Positions 9,037 through 16,495 of a stretch of DNA of 34,740 nucleotides are shown here, piece by piece. The notes beneath the pieces were generated by a model that saw only the letters and a program-made list of their open reading frames with translations, was not told where the DNA came from and made no database searches. Numbering within the stretch: position 1 is the first letter of the stretch; each line of letters begins with the position of its first letter. Source of the DNA: Caballeronia calidae (lineage in GTDB: Bacteria; Pseudomonadota; Gammaproteobacteria; Burkholderiales; Burkholderiaceae). The DNA lies in the NCBI RefSeq assembly GCF_900044055.2, contig NZ_FCOX02000067.1, positions 1 through 34,740 of the forward strand, given 5' to 3'. Made by a program: the position numbers and the translations under genes.

Positions 9037-10092
9037 ATGACACAGCAAATCACCGCTGAGACACCTTCCCAGACCACGCCGCAGCCGATGCAGCGCTGGC
9101 GCGTCGCCGATGTCGTCGCGCTCTACGACCTGCCGTTCAACGATCTGCTGTATCGCGCGCAGACCGTGCATCGCGAGAACTTCGATCCGAACGCGGTGCA
9201 GCTTTCCACGCTGCTCTCGATCAAGACGGGCGGCTGCGAGGAAGACTGCGCGTACTGTCCGCAGTCGGTGCATCACGAGACCGGCCTCAAGGCCGAAAAG
9301 CTGATGGACGTCGACGAAGTCCTGAAGGCCGCCGAAGTCGCGAAGTCCAACGGCGCGACGCGCTTCTGCATGGGCGCGGCGTGGCGCAATCCGAAGGACC
9401 GTCATCTGGAGCCGATCAAGGACATGATCCGCGGCGTGAAGGCGATGGGCCTCGAAACCTGCGTGACGCTCGGCATGCTCGAAGCGCATCAGGCGCAAGG
9501 TCTGCGCGAAGCCGGTCTCGATTACTACAACCACAATCTCGATACATCGCCGGAGTTCTACGGACAGATCATCTCGACGCGCACGTATCAGGACCGTCTC
9601 GACACGCTCGAACACGTGCGCGATGCGGGCATCAACGTGTGCTGCGGCGGGATCGTCGGCATGGGCGAATCGCGGCGCGAGCGCGCGGGCCTGATCTCGC
9701 AGCTCGCGAACATGGAGCCGTATCCGGAATCGGTGCCGATCAACAATCTCGTGCAGGTCGCGGGCACGCCGCTCACCGGCGTCGAGGCACTCGATCCGTT
9801 CGAGTTCGTGAGGACGATCGCGGTCGCGCGCATCACGATGCCGAAGGCGATGGTGCGTCTTTCCGCCGGCCGCGAGCAGATGGACGAAGCGCTGCAGGCG
9901 CTGTGCTTCGCCGCGGGCGCGAACTCGATCTTCTACGGCGACCAGCTTCTGACGACGAGCAACCCGCAGGCGGAAGCGGACCGCAAGCTGATCGAACGTC
10001 TCGGCATGCGCGCGGAAGCGGCGCAGAACACGAGCGCGCGGGAAAGCGAGCACGGCTGCGATCGCGGCTGCGGGCACGAGCACGCCAACTGA
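9037..10092 (+). CDS. bioB: Biotin synthase, radical SAM (351 aa)
   Basis: BioB inserts sulfur into dethiobiotin using a radical-SAM [4Fe-4S] cluster and a sacrificial [2Fe-2S] cluster. The SAM-cluster cysteines are Cys67, Cys71 and Cys74 in GGCEEDCAYCPQS. Other signatures are YNHNLDTSPEFY, the CCGGIVGMGE loop (auxiliary-cluster cysteine region) and PINNLVQVAGTPL. The start has AAGGA upstream. The C-terminus extends into a Cys/His-rich tail (EHGCDRGCGHEHAN) beyond the conserved core. It is the last gene of the bio operon, followed by a terminator. Confidence 0.97.
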   Translation: MTQQITAETPSQTTPQPMQRWRVADVVALYDLPFNDLLYRAQTVHRENFDPNAVQLSTLLSIKTGGCEEDCAYCPQSVHHETGLKAEKLMDVDEVLKAAEVAKSNGATRFCMGAAWRNPKDRHLEPIKDMIRGVKAMGLETCVTLGMLEAHQAQGLREAGLDYYNHNLDTSPEFYGQIISTRTYQDRLDTLEHVRDAGINVCCGGIVGMGESRRERAGLISQLANMEPYPESVPINNLVQVAGTPLTGVEALDPFEFVRTIAVARITMPKAMVRLSAGREQMDEALQALCFAAGANSIFYGDQLLTTSNPQAEADRKLIERLGMRAEAAQNTSARESEHGCDRGCGHEHAN

Positions 10093-10104
10093 CGCCTGCG
10101 GGAG

Positions 10105-10133
10105 CGGCTCGCTCCGAGCGGGCGAGCCGTTTT
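10105..10133 (+). terminator. Rho-independent terminator closing the biotin operon
   Basis: The stem CGGCTCGC (10105-10112) pairs with GCGAGCCG (10122-10129), followed by TTTT at 10130-10133. It begins 12 bases after the bioB stop. Confidence 0.8.
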
Positions 10134-10194
10134 CCCGCTGCATGGCGCACCGTAGAATGACCGAACGTCCGATGAACTCACCAAATCAAGCGGC

Positions 10195-11136
10195 ATGAAA
10201 ATCATCTTCTACGAACAACACGCCGATACCGACGCATGGCTCGGCGGCCTGCGACGCGAATTGCCCGATGCGGACGTGCGCGTCTGGGAACCGGGCGACA
10301 CCGCGCCCGCCGATTACGCGATCGTCTGGCGCGCGCCCCGAAAGCTCTTCGCGAATCGTCCCGATCTGAAAGCGGTGTTCAATCTCGGCGCAGGCGTCGA
10401 CGCGATTCTCGATGTCGAGCGCAAGGAACCCGGCACGCTGCCGCCGAACGCGAAGCTCGTGCGTCTCGAAGACACCGGCATGGCGCAGCAGATGGTCGAA
10501 TACGCGACGTACTGCGTGCTGCGCTACATGCGCCGCTTCGACGAATACGACGCGTTGAAGCGCGAGCGCCGCTGGGAAAAGGTGCCGCAGCACGCGCGCG
10601 AATCGTTCACCGTCGGCGTGCTCGGGCTGGGCGTGCTGGGCGCGGAAGTCGCGAAGGGACTGTTGAAACTTGGCGTGCCCGTGCGCGGCTACAGCCGCTC
10701 GCCGAAGGCGATCGAAGGCGTGCAGGTCCACGCCGGACCCGATCAGTTCGACGCATTCCTCGACGGCGTGAAGGTGCTCATCAACCTGTTGCCGCACACG
10801 CCGGACACCGAAGGCATTCTGAACGCGCGCGCGTTCGGCAGGCTTTCGCACGGCGCGTATCTCGTAAACGTGGCGCGCGGCCCGCACCTCGTCGATGCCG
10901 ATCTCATCGCCGCGCTCGACAGCGGCCAGATCGCCGCCGCGACGCTCGACGTCTTTCACACCGAGCCGCTGCCGCAGGATCATCCGTTCTGGACGCATCC
11001 GCGCGTGTCGGTGACGCCGCATATCTCGGCGGAGACGTTGCGCGACGAAAGCATCGTGCAGATCGCCGGCAAGATCCGGGCGCTCGCGCACGGTGAGACG
11101 ATCAGCGGCATCGTCGATTTCAGGCGCGGATACTGA
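10195..11136 (+). CDS. ghrA: Glyoxylate/hydroxypyruvate reductase A-like 2-hydroxyacid dehydrogenase (313 aa)
   Basis: This is a D-isomer-specific 2-hydroxyacid dehydrogenase. The Rossmann motif GLGVLG lies at residues 144-149 and LINLLPHTPDT follows the nucleotide-binding domain. The catalytic set Arg228 (NVARG), Glu257 (HTEPLP) and His276 (TPHISA) is complete. Length and motif spacing match E. coli GhrA, which reduces glyoxylate and hydroxypyruvate with NADPH. The specific substrate here is inferred. Only a weak purine-rich ribosome site precedes the start. It appears to lead a five-gene run reaching the MBL-fold hydrolase at 14120. Confidence 0.85.
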   Translation: MKIIFYEQHADTDAWLGGLRRELPDADVRVWEPGDTAPADYAIVWRAPRKLFANRPDLKAVFNLGAGVDAILDVERKEPGTLPPNAKLVRLEDTGMAQQMVEYATYCVLRYMRRFDEYDALKRERRWEKVPQHARESFTVGVLGLGVLGAEVAKGLLKLGVPVRGYSRSPKAIEGVQVHAGPDQFDAFLDGVKVLINLLPHTPDTEGILNARAFGRLSHGAYLVNVARGPHLVDADLIAALDSGQIAAATLDVFHTEPLPQDHPFWTHPRVSVTPHISAETLRDESIVQIAGKIRALAHGETISGIVDFRRGY

Positions 11137-11169
11137 ACAGCAACACATCGCATATAAAGGGAGACAGCC

Positions 11170-12093
11170 ATGATTCCGGCCAAAGTGAAAATCGTCGACG
11201 TCGCGCCACGCGACGGCCTGCAGAACGAGAAGGAATTCGTGCCCACCGACATCAAGATCGAACTGGTGAACCGGCTCGCGCGGGCGGGCATCGTGAATGT
11301 GGAATCGACATCGTTCGTGTCGCCCAAATGGGTGCCGCAGATGTCCGACGCCGCCGCCGTGATGGCCGGCATCGAGCGCCGTCCGGGCACCATTTACTCG
11401 GTGCTCACGCCGAACATGCGCGGCTTCGAAGGCGCGCTCGAAGCGAAAGCCGATGAAATCGTGATCTTCGGCGCGGCGAGCGAGGCGTTCTCGCAGAAGA
11501 ACATCAACTGCAGCATCGCGGAGAGCATCGCGCGCTTCGAGCCGGTCGCGAAGGCCGCGAAGGACGCGGGCATGCGGCTGCGCGGCAGCATCTCGTGCAC
11601 GCTCGGCTGCCCGTATCAGGGCGAAGTGAGCATCGAATCGGTGGTGGATGTCGTCGAGCGCATGAAGGGGCTCGGCTGCGATGAAATCGACATCGCCGAT
11701 ACGATCGGCGTCGGCACGCCGAAACGCACGCGCGAAGTGCTCGCGGCGGTGCAGAAGGTGTTTCCGCGCGAGCGGCTTTCCGGGCACTTCCACGACACGT
11801 ACGGCCAGGCCATCGGCAATATCTATGCGGCGCTGCTCGAAGGCATCGAGATCTTTCACGCGTCGGTCGCCGGGCTCGGCGGCTGCCCGTATGCGAAGGG
11901 CGCGACGGGCAATGTCGCGACGGAAGACGTCGTCTATCTGATGAACGGGCTCGGCATCGAGACGGGCGTCGATCTCGATCAGCTCGTCGATATCGGCGAT
12001 TTCATTTCGCGCGCGATCGGCAAACCGAGTTCGTCGCGCGCCGGCAAGGCGATCTTCACGAAGAAGCGCGACGGCGTCGCGGCCTGTGCCTGA
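11170..12093 (+). CDS. mvaB: Hydroxymethylglutaryl-CoA lyase (307 aa)
   Basis: The enzyme cleaves HMG-CoA to acetoacetate and acetyl-CoA, the last step of leucine breakdown. Signatures: VDVAPRDGLQNE with Arg14 and Asp15 at the active site, ISCTLGCPYQGEV, and the metal-binding histidines His206 and His208 in GHFHDTYGQA. The diagnostic catalytic loop AGLGGCPYAKGATGN carries Cys239. A GGGAG ribosome site lies just upstream. It follows ghrA by 33 bases and precedes the YbaK-like gene by 16, so it is probably co-transcribed. No other leucine-pathway (liu) gene is in the window. Confidence 0.94.
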   Translation: MIPAKVKIVDVAPRDGLQNEKEFVPTDIKIELVNRLARAGIVNVESTSFVSPKWVPQMSDAAAVMAGIERRPGTIYSVLTPNMRGFEGALEAKADEIVIFGAASEAFSQKNINCSIAESIARFEPVAKAAKDAGMRLRGSISCTLGCPYQGEVSIESVVDVVERMKGLGCDEIDIADTIGVGTPKRTREVLAAVQKVFPRERLSGHFHDTYGQAIGNIYAALLEGIEIFHASVAGLGGCPYAKGATGNVATEDVVYLMNGLGIETGVDLDQLVDIGDFISRAIGKPSSSRAGKAIFTKKRDGVAACA

Positions 12094-12109
12094 ACAATCA
12101 AGGAACACG

Positions 12110-12607
12110 ATGATCGATCAGTTACCCGATTCCGCGCGCCGCGTCGCGCTCTTGTTGAAGGAACGCGGCCATCCGCACGCCGTCGTGATGCTGCCGGAGA
12201 CCGGCAAGACATCGGCGGAAGCGGCCGCCGGGCTCGGCTGCACGGTCGCGCAGATCGCGAAGTCGATTCTCTTTCGCCGCCGCGAGGACGACGCGCCCGT
12301 GCTCGTGATCGCGAGCGGCGCGAATCGCGTCGATGAGGCGAAAGTCGCGGCGCGCGTCGGCGCCCTGGCGCGCGCGGACGCGAAGTTCGTGCGCGACAAG
12401 ACCGGCTACGCGATCGGCGGCGTGTGCCCGATCGGCCACGCGGTCGAGCCGGTCACGCTGATCGACGAAGACTTGCTCGCGCTCGACAGCCTGTGGGCCG
12501 CGGCCGGTCATCCGCATGCGGTGTTCAATCTGTCGCCGCAGGAACTGATCGAACTGACGGGCGCGCCGGTCGTCGATGTCGCGTTGCGCGAGAACGCGGA
12601 GTCATGA
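12110..12607 (+). CDS. YbaK/EbsC-type aminoacyl-tRNA deacylase (165 aa)
   Basis: This is a single-domain member of the prolyl-tRNA editing family. The hallmarks are the conserved lysine segment CTVAQIAKSILFR, the VIASGANRVDEAKVA strand-helix, and YAIGGVCPIGHAV, the G-G-x-x-P-x-G substrate loop. Relatives hydrolyse mischarged tRNAs such as Cys-tRNA(Pro) or Ala-tRNA(Pro). The exact subgroup (YbaK, ProXp-ala or other) is not decided here. The start at 12110 follows AAGGAAC. The stop overlaps the next start (ATGA). Confidence 0.88.
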   Translation: MIDQLPDSARRVALLLKERGHPHAVVMLPETGKTSAEAAAGLGCTVAQIAKSILFRRREDDAPVLVIASGANRVDEAKVAARVGALARADAKFVRDKTGYAIGGVCPIGHAVEPVTLIDEDLLALDSLWAAAGHPHAVFNLSPQELIELTGAPVVDVALRENAES

Positions 12608-13200
12608 CGGAAGTGGCATCGCCGTGCGTCGACGTGTGCAGCATGAATCCGGACACCGGCTTCTGCGACGGCTGCTTTCGCACCATCGACGAAATCGCCG
12701 CGTGGGCGTCCTGTGACGATGACGAGAAGCGCGCGGTGCTCGCGCGCGTCGAGAGCCGGCGTCAGGGCGCGCGCGTCGTGACGATCGGCGAATCGTTCGA
12801 AGCGACGCTCGCGCTGCCGCCCGATTCGATCAAACACTTCGCGACGCTCGTCGACGATCTCAACCCGCTGCATCACGACGACGCGTATGCGCGCGCGAGC
12901 CGCTTCGGCACGCTGATCGCATCGGGCACGCAGCCGACCGCGCATCTGATGGCAATGCTCGCGACGCATTTCTCGCAATATGCGCAGCCGCTCGGCCTCG
13001 AATTCGGCATCAAGCTGACCCGCGCGGTGAAGGCGAACGACGTGCTCACGATGCGCTGGCGCGTGATCGAAGCGAAATGGAAGGCGAGCCTCGGCGGCGA
13101 TCTCGTGAAGCTCGAAGGCGGCGCGAGCAATCAGCTCGGCGAGCCGGTGATGAAGGCGACGGCGACCATCGTCGTGATGCCGAAGGAGACCGCGACGTGA
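12604..13200 (+). CDS. Fusion of an N-terminal DUF1289 Cys motif to a MaoC-like hot-dog hydratase domain (198 aa)
   Basis: The start overlaps the YbaK stop (ATGA). Residues 1-55 form a DUF1289 domain: SPCVDVCSMNPDTGFCDGCF with Cys8, Cys12, Cys21 and Cys24 probably binding metal, followed by EIAAWASC. From about residue 60 a MaoC-like domain follows, with the hydratase motif DDLNPLHHDD supplying Asp85 and His90. FGTLIASGTQPTAHL completes that domain. MaoC-type enzymes hydrate enoyl-CoA thioesters. DUF1289 normally stands alone as a small protein of unknown function, so the join is notable. The frame is continuous through both parts, and the next gene overlaps by GTGA. Confidence 0.85.
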   Translation: MTEVASPCVDVCSMNPDTGFCDGCFRTIDEIAAWASCDDDEKRAVLARVESRRQGARVVTIGESFEATLALPPDSIKHFATLVDDLNPLHHDDAYARASRFGTLIASGTQPTAHLMAMLATHFSQYAQPLGLEFGIKLTRAVKANDVLTMRWRVIEAKWKASLGGDLVKLEGGASNQLGEPVMKATATIVVMPKETAT

Positions 13201-14120
13201 ACGTGCTGCCTCAAGCGCTTCGTGATTCGATGACGGTGTTCGAGCGCGGCTGGCTCTCGTCGAACAATGTGCTCTTCAGAAGCGCTGAAGGCACGGCGAT
13301 CGTCGATACGGGCTACGCGTCGCATGCGCCGCAGACGCTCGCGCTCGTGAAGCAGAGGCTCGGCGCGCGCACGCTCGATCTGATCGTCAATACGCATCTG
13401 CATTCGGATCATTGCGGCGGCAATGCGCTCCTTCAACAGACGTACGCGTGCGACACGCTGATTCCCGCAAGCGAAGCGCACGCCGTGCGCGACTGGGACG
13501 AGGAAGCGCTCACGTTCCGCGCGACCGGCCAGCGCTGCGATCGCTTCGGCTTCACGGGCACGATCGAAAACGGCGCAACGCTCACGCTCGGCGGCTTCGA
13601 CTGGAACGTGCTCGGCGCGCCGGGCCACGATCCGCATTCGCTGATGCTTCACTGCCCGGAGACGCGCGTGCTCGTCAGCGCCGACGCGTTGTGGGAAAAC
13701 GGCTTCGGCGTGATCTTTCCCGAGCTCGAAGGCGACAGCGGCTTCGCGGAAGAACGCGCGGTGCTCGATCTGATTGCGAAGCTCGACGTCGATGTCGTGA
13801 TTCCCGGCCACGGCGCGCCGTTCACGGACGTCGCGCGCGCGCTCGACGTCGCTTCGTCGCGGCTCGACTATCTGCGTGCCGATCCCGCGCGCAACGCGAA
13901 GAACGCGCTCAAGGTGCTGATCGTCTTCAAGCTGATGGAAGTGCGCGCGATGACGCTCGATGCGCTCGTCACGATGACCACGCAAGCCCGCGCGATGCGC
14001 GCCGCCGCCGATGCGCTCGCGCCATCGGGCGAGCGTCGGGGGCTCATCGAAAACCTCGTCGGGGAACTGGCGCGCGGCGGCTCCGTGCAGGTGAGCGGCG
14101 CGACCGTGTCGGCGGCCTGA
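13197..14120 (+). CDS. MBL-fold metallo-hydrolase (307 aa)
   Basis: The metallo-beta-lactamase fold is shown by NTHLHSDHCGG: His67, His69, Asp71 and His72 of the H-x-H-x-D-H metal motif. Further ligands are likely in GAPGHDPHSLML and VSADALWENG, and a late histidine in IPGHGAPF. The extended C-terminal helical region (VLIVFKLMEVRAMTLD) resembles the DNA-binding or acceptor tails of RNase Z/glyoxalase-II-like hydrolases. The substrate is unknown; thioester hydrolysis would suit the operon. A GTG start at 13197 overlaps the upstream stop; an ATG at 13230 is an alternative. Confidence 0.85.
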   Translation: MNVLPQALRDSMTVFERGWLSSNNVLFRSAEGTAIVDTGYASHAPQTLALVKQRLGARTLDLIVNTHLHSDHCGGNALLQQTYACDTLIPASEAHAVRDWDEEALTFRATGQRCDRFGFTGTIENGATLTLGGFDWNVLGAPGHDPHSLMLHCPETRVLVSADALWENGFGVIFPELEGDSGFAEERAVLDLIAKLDVDVVIPGHGAPFTDVARALDVASSRLDYLRADPARNAKNALKVLIVFKLMEVRAMTLDALVTMTTQARAMRAAADALAPSGERRGLIENLVGELARGGSVQVSGATVSAA

Positions 14121-14135
14121 TCGAACCGGGCGCAC

Positions 14136-14173
14136 AAAAAAAAGAAAGCCGCTTGTCAGCTACGGCAAGCGGC
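14136..14173 (-). terminator. Rho-independent terminator for the minus-strand dehalogenase-like gene
   Basis: The stem GCCGCTTG (14148-14155) pairs with CAAGCGGC (14166-14173). The run of A at 14136-14143 becomes the T-tract when read on the minus strand, so it terminates transcription arriving from the gene at 14301-15191. It may also slow the converging operon. A second small inverted repeat, GGACGT-GATCA-ACGTCC, lies at 14183-14199. Confidence 0.7.
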
Positions 14174-14300
14174 GAATCATATGGACGTGATCAACGTCCG
14201 AAGTATCGTATCGCGACACTATTTCACGTGCATCGGTGCTTTCCCTACAAAATTTTAACGGCCACCTGAAACGGCGTAAGAACCACGACCGGCGCGGCTT

Positions 14301-15191
14301 TCAGGGCGCATCGGCCTCGAAGAAGGCGAGCATTTCCGCGAGCAGCATGTCGGGCTGTTCCTCGGGAATGTAATGCCCGCACGGCAGCGCGCGGCCGCTT
14401 ACATCGCGCGCGACGCGCCGCCATTCCTCGAGCGCATCGAAGCATCGTTCGATCACGCCTTCTTGTCCCCACAGCACGCGCAACGGGCACGCGACCTTCA
14501 GCCCGCGTTCGAGATCGGCGCGATCGTGTTCAAGGTCGATGCCCGCCGATGCGCGGTAGTCCTCGCACATCGCGAAGATCGCGCCGGGCGATGCCAGCGC
14601 ATCGCGATACGCCTGCAACGCGTGTGGCGCGAATGGCGCGAGGCCCGCGTGACGATTGCCCATCACGCGATCGATATATGCATTCGGATTGCCGCCGATC
14701 AGCAACTCGGGCAGCGGCGTCGGCTGAATCAGGAAGAACCAGTGGAAGTACGCGGTCGCGAATGCGCGGTCGGTGGCTTCGTACATCGCGAGCGTCGGCG
14801 CGATATCGAGCAGCATCAGGCGGTCGACGGCATCGGGAAAGTCCATCGCCATGCGATGCGCGACGCGCGCGCCGCGATCGTGCGCGCAGACGAGAAAGCG
14901 CTCGAATCCGAAGTGCCGCATCACCGCGACCTGATCCGCGGCCATCGCGCGCTTCGAATACGGCGTATGACGCTCGTCGCTCGCCGGCTTGCCGGATGCG
15001 CCGTAGCCGCGCAGATCGGTTGCGATCACCGTGAAGTGCCGCGCGAGATCGCCCGCGCACTTGTGCCAGATCTCGTGTGTCTGCGGGTGACCGTGCAGCA
15101 GCAGGAGCGGCGGCCCGTCTCCCCCTTTCATTCCGACGATCTCCACACCCGCTGCATCGACGCGAAACGGCTCGTAGTCTCCGAAAGACAT
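14301..15191 (-). CDS. Haloacetate (fluoroacetate) dehalogenase-like alpha/beta hydrolase (296 aa)
   Basis: The protein has the full residue set of fluoroacetate dehalogenases. The nucleophile is Asp105 in AHDRGAR, with carboxylate-binding Arg106 and Arg109. Asp129 and His273 complete the triad, and His150, Trp151 and Tyr212 form the halide pocket. The spacing parallels the characterised enzyme (Asp110, Arg111, Arg114, Asp134, His155, Trp156, Tyr219, His280). HGHPQTHEIWHK gives the oxyanion region. Such enzymes hydrolyse haloacetates to glycolate, though some relatives with this signature prefer chlorinated substrates or act as epoxide hydrolases. The start MSFGDYEPF at 15191 matches the usual N-terminus; the longer frame to 15272 lacks a ribosome site. 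Confidence 0.82.
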   Translation of the reverse strand: MSFGDYEPFRVDAAGVEIVGMKGGDGPPLLLLHGHPQTHEIWHKCAGDLARHFTVIATDLRGYGASGKPASDERHTPYSKRAMAADQVAVMRHFGFERFLVCAHDRGARVAHRMAMDFPDAVDRLMLLDIAPTLAMYEATDRAFATAYFHWFFLIQPTPLPELLIGGNPNAYIDRVMGNRHAGLAPFAPHALQAYRDALASPGAIFAMCEDYRASAGIDLEHDRADLERGLKVACPLRVLWGQEGVIERCFDALEEWRRVARDVSGRALPCGHYIPEEQPDMLLAEMLAFFEADAP

Positions 15192-15327
15192 GATGTTTTC
15201 TTGTTCGTGGCGTTGCGGACCATTGTAGGCGCGGGCGCCCGTTTGCTCATGCGCCGGCGGGCCTCGAAGCATGGAAACCGAAGACTTATTCGGGAAATGG
15301 CGGGTGTGTGAAAAACTGTGTCGCGGC

Positions 15328-15347
15328 TATAATCGAACGATCGTTCG
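15328..15347 (+). promoter_or_regulatory. Promoter -10 (TATAAT) abutting a 14-bp palindromic operator
   Basis: A consensus TATAAT occupies 15328-15333 and is followed directly by the perfect palindrome CGAACGATCGTTCG at 15334-15347. The -35 position is poor (TGTGTG with a 17-base spacer). Palindromes of this composition are typical of TetR-family operators. A repressor bound here would block initiation towards the nitronate monooxygenase gene, and could also affect the divergent dehalogenase-like gene. No TetR-type gene lies in the window, so the regulator is unknown. Confidence 0.55.
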
Positions 15348-15455
15348 CTAGTCCGGCGCGCCCGCTTTCCGCAAAATGATCGATACGCGCCTGTCCGCTA
15401 GCGACGCCCGTAGAATCATTCCACGCTGCCCGGACACATTCAGGAGATACCTGCC

Positions 15456-16418
15456 ATGGCCCTGCCCGCCATCCTGCAGCACCTCGCGTTGCCTGTCGTC
15501 GGCTCGCCGATGTTCATCGTCAGTTATCCGGAGCTCGTGCTCGCGCAGTGCAAGGCGGGCGTCGTCGGCTCGTTTCCGGCGCTGAACGCGCGCCCCGCCG
15601 AATTGCTCGACGAATGGCTCACGCAGATCCAGGCATCGCTCGCGGAGCACAAGACGGCGAACCCCGATGCGGTCATCGGGCCGATCGCCGTGAATCAGAT
15701 CGTGCACCAGTCCAATGCGCGGCTCGAACAGGATGTGCGCGTGTGTGTCGAGCACAAGGTGCCGATTTTCATCACGAGCCTGCGCGCGCCCGTCAGGGAG
15801 ATGATCGACGCCGTGCATTCGTACGGCGGCATCGTGCTGCACGACGTCATCAATCTGCGTCACGCGCAGAAGGCGCTCGAAGCGGGCGTCGACGGCCTCA
15901 TTCTCGTCGCGGCGGGCGCGGGCGGACACGCGGGCACGACCTCGCCGTTCGCGCTCGTCGGCGAAGTGCGGCGCATCTTCGACGGCCCTATCGTGCTGTC
16001 CGGCGCGATCGCCAACGGCGGCTCCATTCTCGCCGCGCAGGCCATGGGCGCAGACCTCGCCTACATGGGCACGCGCTTCATCGCGACGAAGGAAGCGCAC
16101 GCGCTCGAAGACTACAAGCGCGCGATCATCGATGCCAACGCCGCGGACATCATCTACACGAATCTCTTCACCGGCGTGCACGGCAATTACATTCGCGAGA
16201 GCATCGTCAGAGCCGGCCTCGATCCCGATGCGCTGCCCGTCTCCGACAAGAACGCGATGAATTTCGCCGAAGGCACGAGCAAGGCGAAGGCGTGGAAGGA
16301 AATCTGGGGCGCGGGGCAAGGCGTCGGGCTAATGGAGGACGTGCCGAGCGTCGCCGAGCTGGTGCAACGCCTGAAGCGCGAGTACGACGACGCGAAGGCG
16401 CGGCTCGCGATCCGCTGA
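15456..16418 (+). CDS. Nitronate monooxygenase (2-nitropropane dioxygenase family, 320 aa)
   Basis: This is an FMN-dependent TIM-barrel enzyme that oxidises alkyl nitronates such as propionate 3-nitronate. Signatures: GSPMFIVSYPELVLA at the N-terminal first strand, and AGAGGHAGTTSPF at about residues 153-165 with the candidate catalytic His158. The phosphate-binding SGAIANGGSILAAQAMGAD and MGTRF at 204-208 complete the set. An AGGAGA site precedes the ATG at 15456. It is probably transcribed alone from the palindrome-controlled promoter about 110 bases upstream and ends at a strong bidirectional terminator. The natural substrate is not shown by the sequence. Confidence 0.9.
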   Translation: MALPAILQHLALPVVGSPMFIVSYPELVLAQCKAGVVGSFPALNARPAELLDEWLTQIQASLAEHKTANPDAVIGPIAVNQIVHQSNARLEQDVRVCVEHKVPIFITSLRAPVREMIDAVHSYGGIVLHDVINLRHAQKALEAGVDGLILVAAGAGGHAGTTSPFALVGEVRRIFDGPIVLSGAIANGGSILAAQAMGADLAYMGTRFIATKEAHALEDYKRAIIDANAADIIYTNLFTGVHGNYIRESIVRAGLDPDALPVSDKNAMNFAEGTSKAKAWKEIWGAGQGVGLMEDVPSVAELVQRLKREYDDAKARLAIR

Positions 16419-16439
16419 TTTTTTCCGGCGGCAGAAACG

Positions 16440-16467
16440 AAAACACCGCGCGAGTGCGCGGTGTTTT
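16440..16467. terminator. Bidirectional terminator between nitronate monooxygenase and porin genes
   Basis: A perfect 12-bp stem (AAAACACCGCGC at 16440-16451, GCGCGGTGTTTT at 16456-16467) with loop GAGT has A's on one side and T's on the other. It can therefore stop both converging genes. Confidence 0.88.
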
Positions 16468-16495
16468 CGCTTGACGCTTCGATGCTTCGACGCGT

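Noticed and set aside
10186..12108. Minus-strand open frame of 640 codons opposite ghrA and mvaB
   Set aside because: Antisense shadow of two well-supported genes, with no domain resemblance and no ribosome site.
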